Notes: generated from the letters alone by a model not told the origin. A stretch of DNA of 64,000 nt from Algoriphagus sp. (GCF_029254265.1 NZ_JAQWXX010000073.1:62001-126000), one strand, 5' to 3'. Counted from the first letter of the stretch, positions 49,928 to 58,710 are shown. A program made the numbers and translations.

Positions 49928-51274
49928 CTAAAGACTTGGATCTGTGAAATTTATAAGATTCTTATGAATCTCACCATCCTTCATGATGATCAAAAATTTC
50001 TCTTTTGGTTGTGCAATCAGGCTAAGGTCATCTAAAGGATTACCGTCCACTAAAATCAAGTCTGCCAATGCCCCTTCTTCCACTACTCCCAATTTTCCAG
50101 GATAAGGACTTCTCAAACCAGACAGCTGGAGCAATTCCGCATTATCATGGGTAACGATCTTGAGGATTTCGGCATTGGAAAACCACTTTTGAAGTCGGAG
50201 AATATATTCATTCTGCAATGCATTAAGTTCAGGTTCAAATAGGAAGTCCGTGCCCCAAGCCAGTTTCACTTTGAGTTTTTTGGCCATTGGCCATACTTTC
50301 GCCTGTCCTTCGATCACAGGCTTACGTTTCTCCCGACGCAGGGGATCCATATCTGGAGTATCTTCTACCAGATTCTGAGTACTCAGCCAAACTTTTTTCC
50401 TTGCCATCAACCGAAGCGTTTTTTCATCCAGCATCTGTCCATGTTCCACACATTTCACTCCTGCCTCAATGGCCCTTTGGATTGCCCTTGGCGTGTAGGC
50501 ATGTACCATCACATAAGTACCCCAATCTTCCGCAGCCTCCACAGCAGCCCTCATTTCATCAAAAGTATATTGGGTTACATCCACTGGATCATATGCTGAG
50601 GAAGTTCCTCCTCCTGCCATCAATTTGATCTGACTGGCTCCAAAACGAAGGTTCTCACGAACAGCTGTCAATACCTCATCCCTCCCATCTGCGATAAAAG
50701 TTGCATTGTACCTTTCCGCCCTGGAAGGTTCACCAAAAAATCTCCTGGACTTTTCTTCAGGTGTCCTAAAATCCCCGTGTCCTGCTGTCTGACTGATAGT
50801 CGCTCCGGATGGCCAAATCCTCGGACCTTCAAACTTCCCCGCATCTATTGCCATTTTCAACGGAAAAATAGGCCCTCCTGCATCTCTGACAGATGTAAAA
50901 CCTCTTTGTAACATCTCCTCTGCACCTTTGGAGGTTTTCTCAACAATAACTCCCTCCGACAACATCGGCGACATCATTTCCTTCATCGTGAGTGCGCCAA
51001 AAGCCATGTGTACATGCACATCAATTAAACCGGGCATCAAAGTTTTACCGTTTCCTTGGATCCTTTTTGCACCGGGCATTATTTCAATATTTGTTGGGTT
51101 GATTGATTTGATTTTGTTTCCCTCTACCAAAACATTGACTACAGGAGTTAGCACTTCGGACTTTCCATCAAACACTCGCACATTTTCAAATACAACCAGA
51201 CTCAAATCCTGACTTTTTGATATGCCTTGGATCAAAAAAAATAATGCTCCTAAGATTAAAATGCTCTTTTTCAT
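49928..51274 (-). CDS. Exported amidohydrolase (imidazolonepropionase/Xaa-Pro dipeptidase-like)
   Basis: This 448-residue protein has a signal peptide (1-22) and an amidohydrolase TIM barrel: LMPGLIDVHVHM (metal-binding His pair, about 76-87), a His in VMVHAYTP, EHGQMLDE and LAWGTDFLFEP (catalytic Asp). It resembles the imidazolonepropionase-like/prolidase subset common in exported Bacteroidota enzymes. The substrate is unknown. Its C-terminal codons form a perfect hairpin with adjacent DNA (49922-49939). It lies between dnaE and the diverged second copy of the dnaE 3' end. Confidence 0.9.
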   Translation of the reverse strand: MKKSILILGALFFLIQGISKSQDLSLVVFENVRVFDGKSEVLTPVVNVLVEGNKIKSINPTNIEIMPGAKRIQGNGKTLMPGLIDVHVHMAFGALTMKEMMSPMLSEGVIVEKTSKGAEEMLQRGFTSVRDAGGPIFPLKMAIDAGKFEGPRIWPSGATISQTAGHGDFRTPEEKSRRFFGEPSRAERYNATFIADGRDEVLTAVRENLRFGASQIKLMAGGGTSSAYDPVDVTQYTFDEMRAAVEAAEDWGTYVMVHAYTPRAIQRAIEAGVKCVEHGQMLDEKTLRLMARKKVWLSTQNLVEDTPDMDPLRREKRKPVIEGQAKVWPMAKKLKVKLAWGTDFLFEPELNALQNEYILRLQKWFSNAEILKIVTHDNAELLQLSGLRSPYPGKLGVVEEGALADLILVDGNPLDDLSLIAQPKEKFLIIMKDGEIHKNLINFTDPSL

Positions 51275-51497
51275 CTGTTTATTCTTTTTTTATTTGCCTA
51301 ATAGCCTGTCCCGAACCCATTTTGGGAGAATCCCGCATCTAACATAATCATCCCAGTGAGTGACCCTTGAGTCACGCTCGATTTCATAAGAATACTTTGT
51401 ACCCAACTTCAATTTAAGTCAAGTTAAAAAATAAATTTTTCACCTGTTTGAAAATATAATTAACCTTTCTGCCTCGCTAATTGATTTGAGCCTACCA
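51275..51497. other. Leader of the amidohydrolase gene, no further gene
   Basis: The stretch contains a small inverted repeat GTGACCCTTGAGTCAC near 51359-51374 and a 17-base sequence (51375-51391) identical to 1112-1128 in the leader of another exported protein. I see no coding frame. Confidence 0.5.
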
Positions 51498-51569
51498 ATC
51501 AAAAGCAAAGTCTCTCAGGATTTCGACTTCTACAGTGTTGAAACTGGAATATTGGAATGGAGGGGAGTA
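51498..51569 (+). pseudogene. Diverged remnant of the 3' end of dnaE
   Basis: The translation I-K-S-K-V-S-Q-D-F-D-F-Y-S-V-E at about 51499-51543 parallels I-E-G-K-V-T-A-E-F-D-F-Y-S-I-E near the end of DnaE. GGAATATTGGAATG (51546-51559) repeats the last dnaE codons, and the copy carries a deletion of about 18 bases between these blocks. Orientation equals dnaE. Positions changed are mostly third codon positions, indicating an older or foreign copy. Confidence 0.8.
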
Positions 51570-51792
51570 ATGAATTTAAAATGAAGCATGTGAGAATTGA
51601 AAATAAACGAATCACAAGAGAATGAAAGGTCTAGGTCTTGAGAATTATCTGAAGCCTCCAGCCAATTATATGTCAAGACTGATCTCCTTTCCATTGTAGA
51701 TCATTGCGTGATTTGTGGTAAAAAACTTTTAAAAAAAAGATCTAAATTGGACAATTTACGTTATCTTAAAAGACAAATTACCTAATTGAGTC

Positions 51793-52254
51793 ATGGCAAA
51801 GAAAAATCAAAAAGTCAGCGAGCCTGCAGTTGCTTATCTCCGGACGACCAATCTATCCGTAGGGGATGTGCTTGATATTGCTTCAAGCAGGTTGGAAGAG
51901 CCACTGAGTCGGGTAGAGACCTTTAGAAATGGTCTCGAGAAAAAGTCTTTTGAAAACCTCAAAGAACTATCGGGACTTGATTACAATACCCTAGCCACAG
52001 CTTTGGGCGTTTCCTCTAAAACCCTCCAACGAAAAGAAATTTTTGATACTGCTCAGTCCGAAAAGATCTATGAGTTGGCCGAATTATATACGTTGGGCAT
52101 CAATTATTTTGGTCGAGAAGGATTCAGAAGATGGATGGAGCGACCACTTTTCACGCTTGGCAATCGTGTCCCCCTTGGTCTGATTGATCTATCAGAAGGA
52201 TTGGACCTTCTCAAAACAGAAATCATGCGGTTACAACACGGCATTGCTGTTTGA
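51793..52254 (+). CDS. Antitoxin of Xre/MbcA/ParS family (DUF2384)
   Basis: This 153-residue protein has a helix-turn-helix region (YNTLATALGVSSKTLQRKE, about 60-78) and the C-terminal DUF2384 domain (EKIYELAELYTLG...FGREGFRRWMERPLFTLGNRVPLGLI, split over about 90-135), the usual partner of RES-domain toxins. It neutralises the toxin and probably represses the operon. The toxin gene starts five bases after its stop. Confidence 0.93.
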   Translation: MAKKNQKVSEPAVAYLRTTNLSVGDVLDIASSRLEEPLSRVETFRNGLEKKSFENLKELSGLDYNTLATALGVSSKTLQRKEIFDTAQSEKIYELAELYTLGINYFGREGFRRWMERPLFTLGNRVPLGLIDLSEGLDLLKTEIMRLQHGIAV

Positions 52255-52259
52255 GCTAC

Positions 52260-52715
52260 ATGAAAGTCTATCGAATCGTCTTATCCCAATACTGTGATAC
52301 CAGTGGCGAAGGAGCCAAAATCTATGGAGGCAGATGGAATCTCCCCGGATCTCCTGCTATCTATGCGGGATCGAGTATCTCTTCTTCCTTGCTTGAAAGA
52401 TTGACGATTGATCCCGAATTGTTATCCTCGGAGCGGTATATTAGATATGCGGTGATGGAAATTACTATTCCCAATGAGCTGGTATTTTCACCAAAAATCC
52501 TGAATCTGCCGATAGACTGGAATCATATTCCTCCAGTACGAGCTTCACAAGTGTACGGCAATGAACTTTTAAAATCCGGAATAGCCTGTTTTGCTGTGCC
52601 ATCGGTAGTGGATCCCAGTTCTTTGAATTATGTAATCCATCCACTTTCTGATAAAATTCATCTTTTGGAATTCAAAACCTATCCGCTAGAGATGGATCAG
52701 CGGATTGTCAAGTGA
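52260..52715 (+). CDS. RES-domain toxin
   Basis: The ATG at 52260 is taken (151 residues); a TTG nine bases earlier is a poorer choice. The RES motif set is visible: the Arg in KVYRIV (about 4-6), AKIYGGRWNLPGSPAIY with the Glu/Ser-type RES core (YAGSSISSSLLE) and a late Ser in PSSLNYVIHPL. RES toxins degrade NAD+ by ADP-ribosyl-transfer-like chemistry and cause growth arrest. It forms an operon with the antitoxin upstream. Confidence 0.93.
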   Translation: MKVYRIVLSQYCDTSGEGAKIYGGRWNLPGSPAIYAGSSISSSLLERLTIDPELLSSERYIRYAVMEITIPNELVFSPKILNLPIDWNHIPPVRASQVYGNELLKSGIACFAVPSVVDPSSLNYVIHPLSDKIHLLEFKTYPLEMDQRIVK

Positions 52716-52745
52716 TTTATTGAAAAGTCGTTTACGCGCAAAAAC

Positions 52746-53162
52746 CTACCCAAAATACTTTCTCACAAATCCCTGACAATCAAATACGGGAATATCTGAA
52801 AAGTGAAAGTCTCCTAAATCTTCTGTTACTATCACATCACAATCAGCCCCCAGAGCAGCATAATATTCCAAGCCATCTTCCAAGTCCAAAACTTTAGGAT
52901 TTAAAACTGCCTGGCGGACTTCATTTGTACCCACTGAGGTAATCAAAAGCTTAGACTCTAAAATTCCGATTTTCTTTTTTGCGAGTGTAGATCCACTCTT
53001 TTTCTCCGAAAAATAAAAAGCAATTGCAAGACAAATTGGAGAAGTGCAGAGCTCATATCCATTGATTTGTCCCAAACTTAGAATCCTGGAAGAAAAGGGG
53101 AAAACAGGAAATTCTTTATTCAAAACAGAAATAAGAACGTTTGCGTCTAAAAACACCTTCAT
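52746..53162 (-). CDS. PIN-domain toxin (VapC-like)
   Basis: This 138-residue protein begins with the PIN signature VFLDANVLISVL (first acidic residue Asp5) and has later acids in EDGLEYYAAL and VTEDLGDF, fitting the metal-binding site of PIN ribonucleases. Such VapC toxins cleave tRNA or other RNA. The start overlaps the antitoxin stop by four bases (ATGA), typical of vapBC pairs. Confidence 0.9.
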   Translation of the reverse strand: MKVFLDANVLISVLNKEFPVFPFSSRILSLGQINGYELCTSPICLAIAFYFSEKKSGSTLAKKKIGILESKLLITSVGTNEVRQAVLNPKVLDLEDGLEYYAALGADCDVIVTEDLGDFHFSDIPVFDCQGFVRKYFG

Positions 53163-53416
53163 TTCCTAGACTCAAAGAATTCCTTTTTCTTGGAAGAGTT
53201 TTTATCTGTGGTTCGGATATACTCCGCCTCTCCTTCAGCAACTTGATCAATCCAATCTGCAATCGGAAGATCTTCTAAACCTTTAAATTCACCCGAAGTC
53301 AACTGAGAATAAATATATTCAGTCAATCTTGAAAGACTGATTTGATTCTGTTTAGCAAAGGCTTTAGCCTTTGCTATCACTTTGGAATCAAAGGCAAGTG
53401 TTATTTTAGAATCCAT
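53159..53416 (-). CDS. DUF6364-type antitoxin
   Basis: The ATG at 53416 is used (85 residues); an upstream TTG would add seven residues. The N-terminal TLAFDSKVIAKAKAFAKQNQISLSRLTE segment (in parts, about 5-33) matches ribbon-helix-helix antitoxins of the DUF6364 group. The tail is acidic and rich in Lys, and would wrap the PIN toxin. It is the first gene of the pair. Confidence 0.85.
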   Translation of the reverse strand: MDSKITLAFDSKVIAKAKAFAKQNQISLSRLTEYIYSQLTSGEFKGLEDLPIADWIDQVAEGEAEYIRTTDKNSSKKKEFFESRK

Positions 53417-53465
53417 AGCTAAATTTTTATACGACAAAAATAAATATTTTCTACGTAAAATAAAA

Positions 53466-54632
53466 TCATTCTTTAGCTATCTCATTCAATTTCAACTTAT
53501 AATAAATCACCTGATCTTCTTCGGTTTCAAAAAAATCCTGATGTTTCAATGCCAATACCTCTCCATTTTCTGTAGAGATTGTAGTAAAAATCAAACCTGG
53601 GGGAACAGGAATATCTGTTTGTAACTGACTAAAATCCAAATCAAAAACAGCCAAGTATCTTTTCTTCAGCCATTCTATTTCCCTCCTTCCTTCAGGACTA
53701 TTCCTATCAAATTGCCTTGCTTGATCTTCTGAGACTCCTTTGTGATAGATCACCAATACTTTATCCTCAGTTCGATAGATCTCCTGAATAGAACCGGGAA
53801 AACTATATTCAGTCAGTTCATTATAATCCTCAGCATTTTCAAATGGAACACCTTTTTCCATGATTGTATCAGATACATCCAAGCTCACTTCTTTGTGAAA
53901 TAATACTTCTCCCTCTTTCTCCTGATAAACCCAAAATTTCAATTCATTTCTAAAATAAAGAATCCATTGACTTCCGAATTTATTGACAGTGGGAAAGGTC
54001 CAAAAATGATAATTCCCATCATTATAAATAGAGTTGGGAGGAAATGCCATAGTAAATCGAGAGGTATGGGAAGCAGTATCGATAACTTCTAGGATAGGAG
54101 CTTTATACAGATCCTTGAATAAATCACCCAGATTATCCCAATCCAATTCACCTTTCTCTGGCCTCAAAAATGCGATGTCTTCTCCCAAAGAATAAAATGG
54201 ATCGCCTTTAATTCCATTTAAATAATAAAATTCAAATGGTGTTTTATAGCTCCAAACTCTATTCCCCTCAAGATCATAACTATAAAATCCATTTGGAGCA
54301 GTCATAAATTCAATTCCTCCATTATTTAACCCTATAGGATTTATCCATCCTGGCAAGGCATCTGGTCCATCAGTTGGGAAATTAAATATGGAAGAAATAC
54401 CTCCGATTTCATTCAAAACCAACACTTCTCTATCACCATTCCCCCAAGCAAGATATCGCTGACTGGAAGAATCATAATCCATGATCCACAAGTCACCTAA
54501 ATAATCAATCTGAAGAGAGTCCACAATCTCTAATGAATAATTTGCGGCATCATCCTGATTTGTTTGCTCAGAGGAATTACATCCTAGAATAACTAGCGCT
54601 AGAAATCCTAAAAAAGGCACTGATTTTCTCAT
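53466..54632 (-). CDS. DUF4221-family lipoprotein, second copy in the window
   Basis: This 388-residue protein has a lipobox (LVILGC, about residues 13-18). DUF4221-type blocks resemble those of 32298-33455: an early VDSLQIDYLGDLWIMDY strand pair, YLAWGNGDREVLVLN and FPTDGPDALPG, and a late RYLAVFDLDFSQLQ segment. Predicted six-bladed propeller in the outer membrane, of unknown role. Unlike the copy in the peptide cassette, it stands without a peptide or CGLC gene, beside a toxin-antitoxin pair. Confidence 0.83.
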   Translation of the reverse strand: MRKSVPFLGFLALVILGCNSSEQTNQDDAANYSLEIVDSLQIDYLGDLWIMDYDSSSQRYLAWGNGDREVLVLNEIGGISSIFNFPTDGPDALPGWINPIGLNNGGIEFMTAPNGFYSYDLEGNRVWSYKTPFEFYYLNGIKGDPFYSLGEDIAFLRPEKGELDWDNLGDLFKDLYKAPILEVIDTASHTSRFTMAFPPNSIYNDGNYHFWTFPTVNKFGSQWILYFRNELKFWVYQEKEGEVLFHKEVSLDVSDTIMEKGVPFENAEDYNELTEYSFPGSIQEIYRTEDKVLVIYHKGVSEDQARQFDRNSPEGRREIEWLKKRYLAVFDLDFSQLQTDIPVPPGLIFTTISTENGEVLALKHQDFFETEEDQVIYYKLKLNEIAKE

Positions 54633-54682
54633 GCTGAAAAATAGAGAAATGGCTTCTGAGATTTTAGTTAAAAAAAGTAAAC

Positions 54683-55564
54683 TCAGCTTTTCACACCAAC
54701 ATTAAAGACAAATGCTCGGTATTTCAGTAAAGCCACAAAAATTGCACCTCCGAAAGCATTCCCCATTAAGGCTGTACTTTGAAACGAAAGGTAATCCCAG
54801 AATGAAATTTCAGGAGAACTCATCATTCCTGAGAAAATCTCAACACTTCCGATAATACTATGATGCAATCCGGTAAATGCCATCACCGCGGTAATTAAAA
54901 AAATCATCACGATCCTGCTGATCGTATCTCGAGCTGAAGCGAGCAACCAAGACAAAAGTCCCATCAACCAGCCCGCCAAAATCGCACTGACAAAAATTAC
55001 TCCTAAACTAAAATCCAACACATGGGTAGCGATTTTCACCACAACCTCCTGATCAAATAAATGAAGACTTGGTCCTAACCAAAGTAATACCAGAGCGATA
55101 AAATACCCGCCGATCAAATTTCCGGAAATCACCAAACCCCATATTCTCAAAAGGCTTAAAACATCTCTTTTTTTATTCAAAACCGGGAGAGTCAGCAAAG
55201 CAGTTTGCTCGGTAAAGAGAATACTTTGCCCCAAGACGACCAAGATAAACCCCAGAGGATAGACGAAGGCAATCATTTTGAAAATGGTATCCTCGCCTAG
55301 TTTCCCACCCAAAAAATAAAAAAGTGAACAGATCATTAGGTAACTAAAGCCAATTTCCAAACCTGCGGTAAGGCAACTCAATAAGATACTCTGGGGACTT
55401 TTCTCGTAGGTCTCTTGTGCATCACCAAGCTGCTCTCGCAGGATTTCACCATGAGATTTGGCAGTATCTTTCTTAGGAGATTTTGACTTCTCTATCTCTC
55501 GATCAATTAATTTTTGCTGCTCCTCTTCGAGTTGCTCTTTTGTTTTTTCCTTTTTCCACATCAT
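54683..55564 (-). CDS. Formate/nitrite transporter (FNT/FocA-like)
   Basis: This 293-residue integral membrane protein has a charged N-terminal cytosolic extension of about 60 residues (KEKTKEQLEEEQQKL) followed by six hydrophobic segments of FNT type. Typical segments are LGQSILFTEQTALLTLPVL, ISGNLIGGYFIALV and FLITAVMAFTGLHHSIIGSVE, with the central-channel His within the latter. FNT channels carry formate, nitrite, hydrosulfide or lactate. The specific substrate is not evident. Confidence 0.92.
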   Translation of the reverse strand: MMWKKEKTKEQLEEEQQKLIDREIEKSKSPKKDTAKSHGEILREQLGDAQETYEKSPQSILLSCLTAGLEIGFSYLMICSLFYFLGGKLGEDTIFKMIAFVYPLGFILVVLGQSILFTEQTALLTLPVLNKKRDVLSLLRIWGLVISGNLIGGYFIALVLLWLGPSLHLFDQEVVVKIATHVLDFSLGVIFVSAILAGWLMGLLSWLLASARDTISRIVMIFLITAVMAFTGLHHSIIGSVEIFSGMMSSPEISFWDYLSFQSTALMGNAFGGAIFVALLKYRAFVFNVGVKS

Positions 55565-55624
55565 TCTAAAAATAAATTATCCCATCTAACAATGATGGAC
55601 TTATTTAATAAATCAAAAAGCATA

Positions 55625-56647
55625 CTATCTTCTACATTTCATCATTATCTGGGATTCAAACTGCTTATCATTTGACATGGTGGAGAAGAATTCCTTCAGA
55701 TAGGATTTGGCGAGCTTGACATCACGTTCTTCCATGAAAAGTTGATTGTCGACCAAAGCCATTAGCTCAGGTTCTTTAGCCAAAAACTCTTGCCGAACAG
55801 CCTGCATAATCCCCTCGTCTCTACAAAATCCACGATAAAGCCGATCGGTTATTTTTTCGATATCTACCAGGTTACTCACTTGAGCATAAGGAGGGCTAAC
55901 CAAGCCAGTCATGTCAAAATCATACGCCAAAGGAATAAATTCGGTATCGGAAAGTTTCATGATCTTCTGATTGTGATAGAACATACTTGACCAGTCTGTA
56001 TTGCCGATCATATATTGAAAAAGATCATGACGTACAGTTGCAGAATCCACCAGAAAAGTAGGCCCCAGCTTTTTTTCATCAAAAATCTCCCCGCCGAATT
56101 TCTCCGCCACCAAGTCATCATCCTCGATCAAAAATCCTATCAACTCACTTACCTCTCCTTTTTTATCATCCTCATCGATAAAGGAAATTTTTACCAAACG
56201 AGTTGGAAAAAAGTAGGGAGTGACTTTCTCATACATCTTATAGGCAAGGTATTCCTTTGCAATGTAGCTCGGAGCATTTTTTGAGTCATTACAAGGCATG
56301 ACTAACTTTAGGCTTTTTTGACCTTCAAAGGGCGTTTCTTTTGATTTCTTCTTTTTGATTTTTATCCGAATCGGAGGATAGGAACAATTGTCCCTACGAA
56401 AATTACCTCTGGCTCTCAAGTCAATATCCAGGCTATCCCAGCCACCTTCGTTGTTTTTATACATCAAGAATGTGTCAATAAAAGTAGAGTCATTCGTCTC
56501 AGATTTTACTTGTTTGGATGAAAACCGCATCTGAAGTTCTAAGGGTTCTTCAGTAGAAAACAACTCTGGATAAGTCTGAGAAAATGAATTTAACGAAAGA
56601 AAGAACCCGATTAGGAAGAGTGCGAAAAATCGATTTTGTACATTCAT
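55625..56647 (-). CDS. Exported CotH-kinase-like protein
   Basis: This 340-residue protein has a signal peptide (1-23). The core shows an ATP-grasp/kinase-like pattern of CotH-family (PF08757) type: ARGNFRRDNCSYPPIRIKIKKKK (in parts, about 77-99), SLKLVMPCND, EYLAYKMYEKV and MIGNTDWSSMFYHNQKI with PLAYDFDMTGLV as the metal/catalytic strand. CotH proteins act as protein kinases in spore coats; extracellular members in Bacteroidota are uncharacterised. The assignment is tentative, based on the order of segments only. Cotranscribed with the bestrophin-like gene 23 bases upstream. Confidence 0.65.
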   Translation of the reverse strand: MNVQNRFFALFLIGFFLSLNSFSQTYPELFSTEEPLELQMRFSSKQVKSETNDSTFIDTFLMYKNNEGGWDSLDIDLRARGNFRRDNCSYPPIRIKIKKKKSKETPFEGQKSLKLVMPCNDSKNAPSYIAKEYLAYKMYEKVTPYFFPTRLVKISFIDEDDKKGEVSELIGFLIEDDDLVAEKFGGEIFDEKKLGPTFLVDSATVRHDLFQYMIGNTDWSSMFYHNQKIMKLSDTEFIPLAYDFDMTGLVSPPYAQVSNLVDIEKITDRLYRGFCRDEGIMQAVRQEFLAKEPELMALVDNQLFMEERDVKLAKSYLKEFFSTMSNDKQFESQIMMKCRR

Positions 56648-56670
56648 TTTAATTCGGTTTAAGTTTATAA

Positions 56671-57462
56671 TTATTCAAAAATTGGGTTGGCTTCCTTTTT
56701 TATTCTTTCCATTTCGACGGAGTCCAAATCAAAAGTTTCGAGTTTGATATCATCAATACCATCCTGATCGAAGGGGTTTTCCAACTGCTCCTGCACATTG
56801 AAAAGAGAAATGAGAATAAATGAAGATACGATCGAAAGGGAATAAAGAATCCACGAATCATTCATGGATGAAGACTCATTCAATCTGAAAAGAATCGATG
56901 GAACGTAAATAATTGGGTAGAGATAGATAAATAAAAGACAATAAGCTCTGATAGATGTAGGAGTTCGATGAAGCTTGATCGCAGCAGTATTTTCAATTCC
57001 GATATGCACATCGCGCATGAAACCGAGAATTTTGAGTAGTCCGTTGACCTTTACTTTATCGTTCCAATGGATTAGCAGATCGTTTACTCTACTAACATCC
57101 GCTCTTAAGCTTTCTATAGGAAGAGGCTCTGGTCCCAAATAAGAAATCAATGACTTTGGAATCCTAAGAAGTATTTCCAAAATCTCATCTTTCTCTTTCG
57201 ATGAGATTTTCGTGTTGCTTTCGATGCTGGACTTTACTGTAATTATTCCTGCCTTAAATCTCGATAAAAACTCCAACGCTTTTTCTCTACGCTTGAATGC
57301 GCTTCTGATCGTAAAAACCAGAGGGAAAATAATTGCAATACTGATCATCGTCAAATCAAAATTGTATTGAAAGTTAAATCTGATGGTCAGAAAAGTGGCA
57401 AACCAAGTGATGCCCAATGAAATGAAAGTTCTGAAATTGATAATCGAAAGGTATTTTTCCAT
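56671..57462 (-). CDS. Bestrophin-like membrane protein
   Basis: This 263-residue protein has hydrophobic segments at about 9-24, 35-50, 171-187 and 206-222. The C-terminal motif ENPFDQDGIDDIKLE (about 227-241) corresponds to the conserved Ca2+-clasp-like region of bestrophins (NPFGxDxDD). Bestrophins are anion channels, and bacterial homologues conduct cations or anions. It is shorter than the roughly 300-residue bacterial bestrophins because of a compact N-terminus. The family call is a good inference. Confidence 0.78.
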   Translation of the reverse strand: MEKYLSIINFRTFISLGITWFATFLTIRFNFQYNFDLTMISIAIIFPLVFTIRSAFKRREKALEFLSRFKAGIITVKSSIESNTKISSKEKDEILEILLRIPKSLISYLGPEPLPIESLRADVSRVNDLLIHWNDKVKVNGLLKILGFMRDVHIGIENTAAIKLHRTPTSIRAYCLLFIYLYPIIYVPSILFRLNESSSMNDSWILYSLSIVSSFILISLFNVQEQLENPFDQDGIDDIKLETFDLDSVEMERIKKEANPIFE

Positions 57463-57612
57463 TTAAAAAAGCTTTGAAAGCAAATCAGTTAAAGAAGTAT
57501 AATTCAAACCTGATGAAAGACTCTAAACTCAAAATATTTCAACAGCTCAATGGAAATATACTAAAAATCTTAAGATGAAATCAAGAACCCAAACCAAAGA
57601 AACAGATCGGTA

Positions 57613-58287
57613 TTACCTGTTTTTTAGAAAAATCGATCTAAATTCCACCTCAGCACCTTCGGCCTGAAGAGCAATCTGACCCTTGGTGGCGGTTGCACCA
57701 AAACCTTCATTAACCAAGACTCCATTTACCCAAACGGTCACCCGATCTTGATTACACTCTACTTTTAAGTGATTCCATTCTCCTAATGCCTTTTCGGTAT
57801 CATCAGTCAGATTGATTATTCTTCGCTCTTTCCCTTCTGTCACACCCCAATTTTCCTTTGCTCCTCTCCTAGCCTCCATATTTTCCACTTGGATATTTTC
57901 TTGAATACACCAGAAATCACCTGCATTCTGATGCATCAACTGGACCTCTATGGACTTGGGAAACATCCCATATAAAGCCCGTGGAGTCGAGGCATGCACC
58001 AAAACCCCACAATTCCCCGGTTCACCAGCGAAGCGATAATCTAGTTCCAGTGTATAATTTTCATAAATCGCATCCGTAATCAAATGACCTTGAGGAGTTC
58101 CCAAACTCACCAAAAGTCCGTTTCTCACAATAAATGGAACTCGAAGCGAACTGTCTTTTTGTAAATCAGGAACATCGATATGCCATCCAGCAAGATCTTT
58201 TCCATTAAAAAGTGAAATCTCCTTTCCTTGAGCAAAAACAATTTGAAAGGAGAAAAAACAAATGGTAAAAGCAGTAGTCAGTTTCAT
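57613..58287 (-). CDS. Exported DUF1080 (3-keto-disaccharide hydrolase) protein
   Basis: This 224-residue protein has a signal peptide (1-19) and a concanavalin/LamG-like fold typical of DUF1080 (PF06439): LFNGKDLAGWH, GNCGVLVHAST, EVQLMHQNAGDFW, WNHLKVEC and VEFRSIFLKNR. Family members are sugar-binding or glycoside-cleaving proteins with substrates such as 3-keto-disaccharides. It is a single-domain protein in the periplasm, located in a row of catabolic and envelope genes. Confidence 0.92.
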   Translation of the reverse strand: MKLTTAFTICFFSFQIVFAQGKEISLFNGKDLAGWHIDVPDLQKDSSLRVPFIVRNGLLVSLGTPQGHLITDAIYENYTLELDYRFAGEPGNCGVLVHASTPRALYGMFPKSIEVQLMHQNAGDFWCIQENIQVENMEARRGAKENWGVTEGKERRIINLTDDTEKALGEWNHLKVECNQDRVTVWVNGVLVNEGFGATATKGQIALQAEGAEVEFRSIFLKNR

Positions 58288-58312
58288 AGTTCAGATTTGA
58301 TTAAAATTCAAC

Positions 58313-58708
58313 TTATCGAGGTCTTGCTTCCCAAATTCGCATAAACAGCATGTGAGCCATTCTGCGTGCATGTTCTTTGGCAAAGTCCGCTTTTTCTCCT
58401 TCAAAATACCGATCAATAGTCATAAACCAAAGCTCCAGCCAATTCCCAAAATGGGCTTGCTCGATGGAATAATCTGCTTTCTGATCCACCTGCTGATGGA
58501 CTCTTGTTGGATTGAATTGCCCTTTTCCTGGTCCGGTTTGAAGTAAAATCATTTCCCAAAAATCAGAAAGATGTACTAAATGATGATCCCAATCATGGAC
58601 AACGGAATTGAAGATCGGCCCTAGGGTCTCATGTACCCGGATTTCTTTATAGAATCTCCGAACTAAAAAATCAACTTCCTTTCGGCTCCTGATATCAATT
58701 CTATCCAT
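58313..58708 (-). CDS. Group III truncated haemoglobin
   Basis: This 131-residue protein fits the truncated haemoglobin III (trHbP) family: FYKEIRVHETLGPIFN (about 19-34), SDFWEMILLQTG, YSIEQAHFGNWLELW with the proximal His (about residue 86) and the final HARRMAHMLFMRIWEA. It binds haem and oxygen or NO in the cytosol, and is often involved in detoxification under microaerobic or nitrosative stress. It lies two bases from the NPP-like gene upstream on the same strand. Confidence 0.93.
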   Translation of the reverse strand: MDRIDIRSRKEVDFLVRRFYKEIRVHETLGPIFNSVVHDWDHHLVHLSDFWEMILLQTGPGKGQFNPTRVHQQVDQKADYSIEQAHFGNWLELWFMTIDRYFEGEKADFAKEHARRMAHMLFMRIWEARPR

Positions 58709-58710
58709 TA

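Noticed and set aside
49922-49939. Terminator after the amidohydrolase gene
   Set aside because: CCAAGTCT/AGACTTGG is a perfect hairpin, but it overlaps the last codons and no T-run follows on the minus strand.
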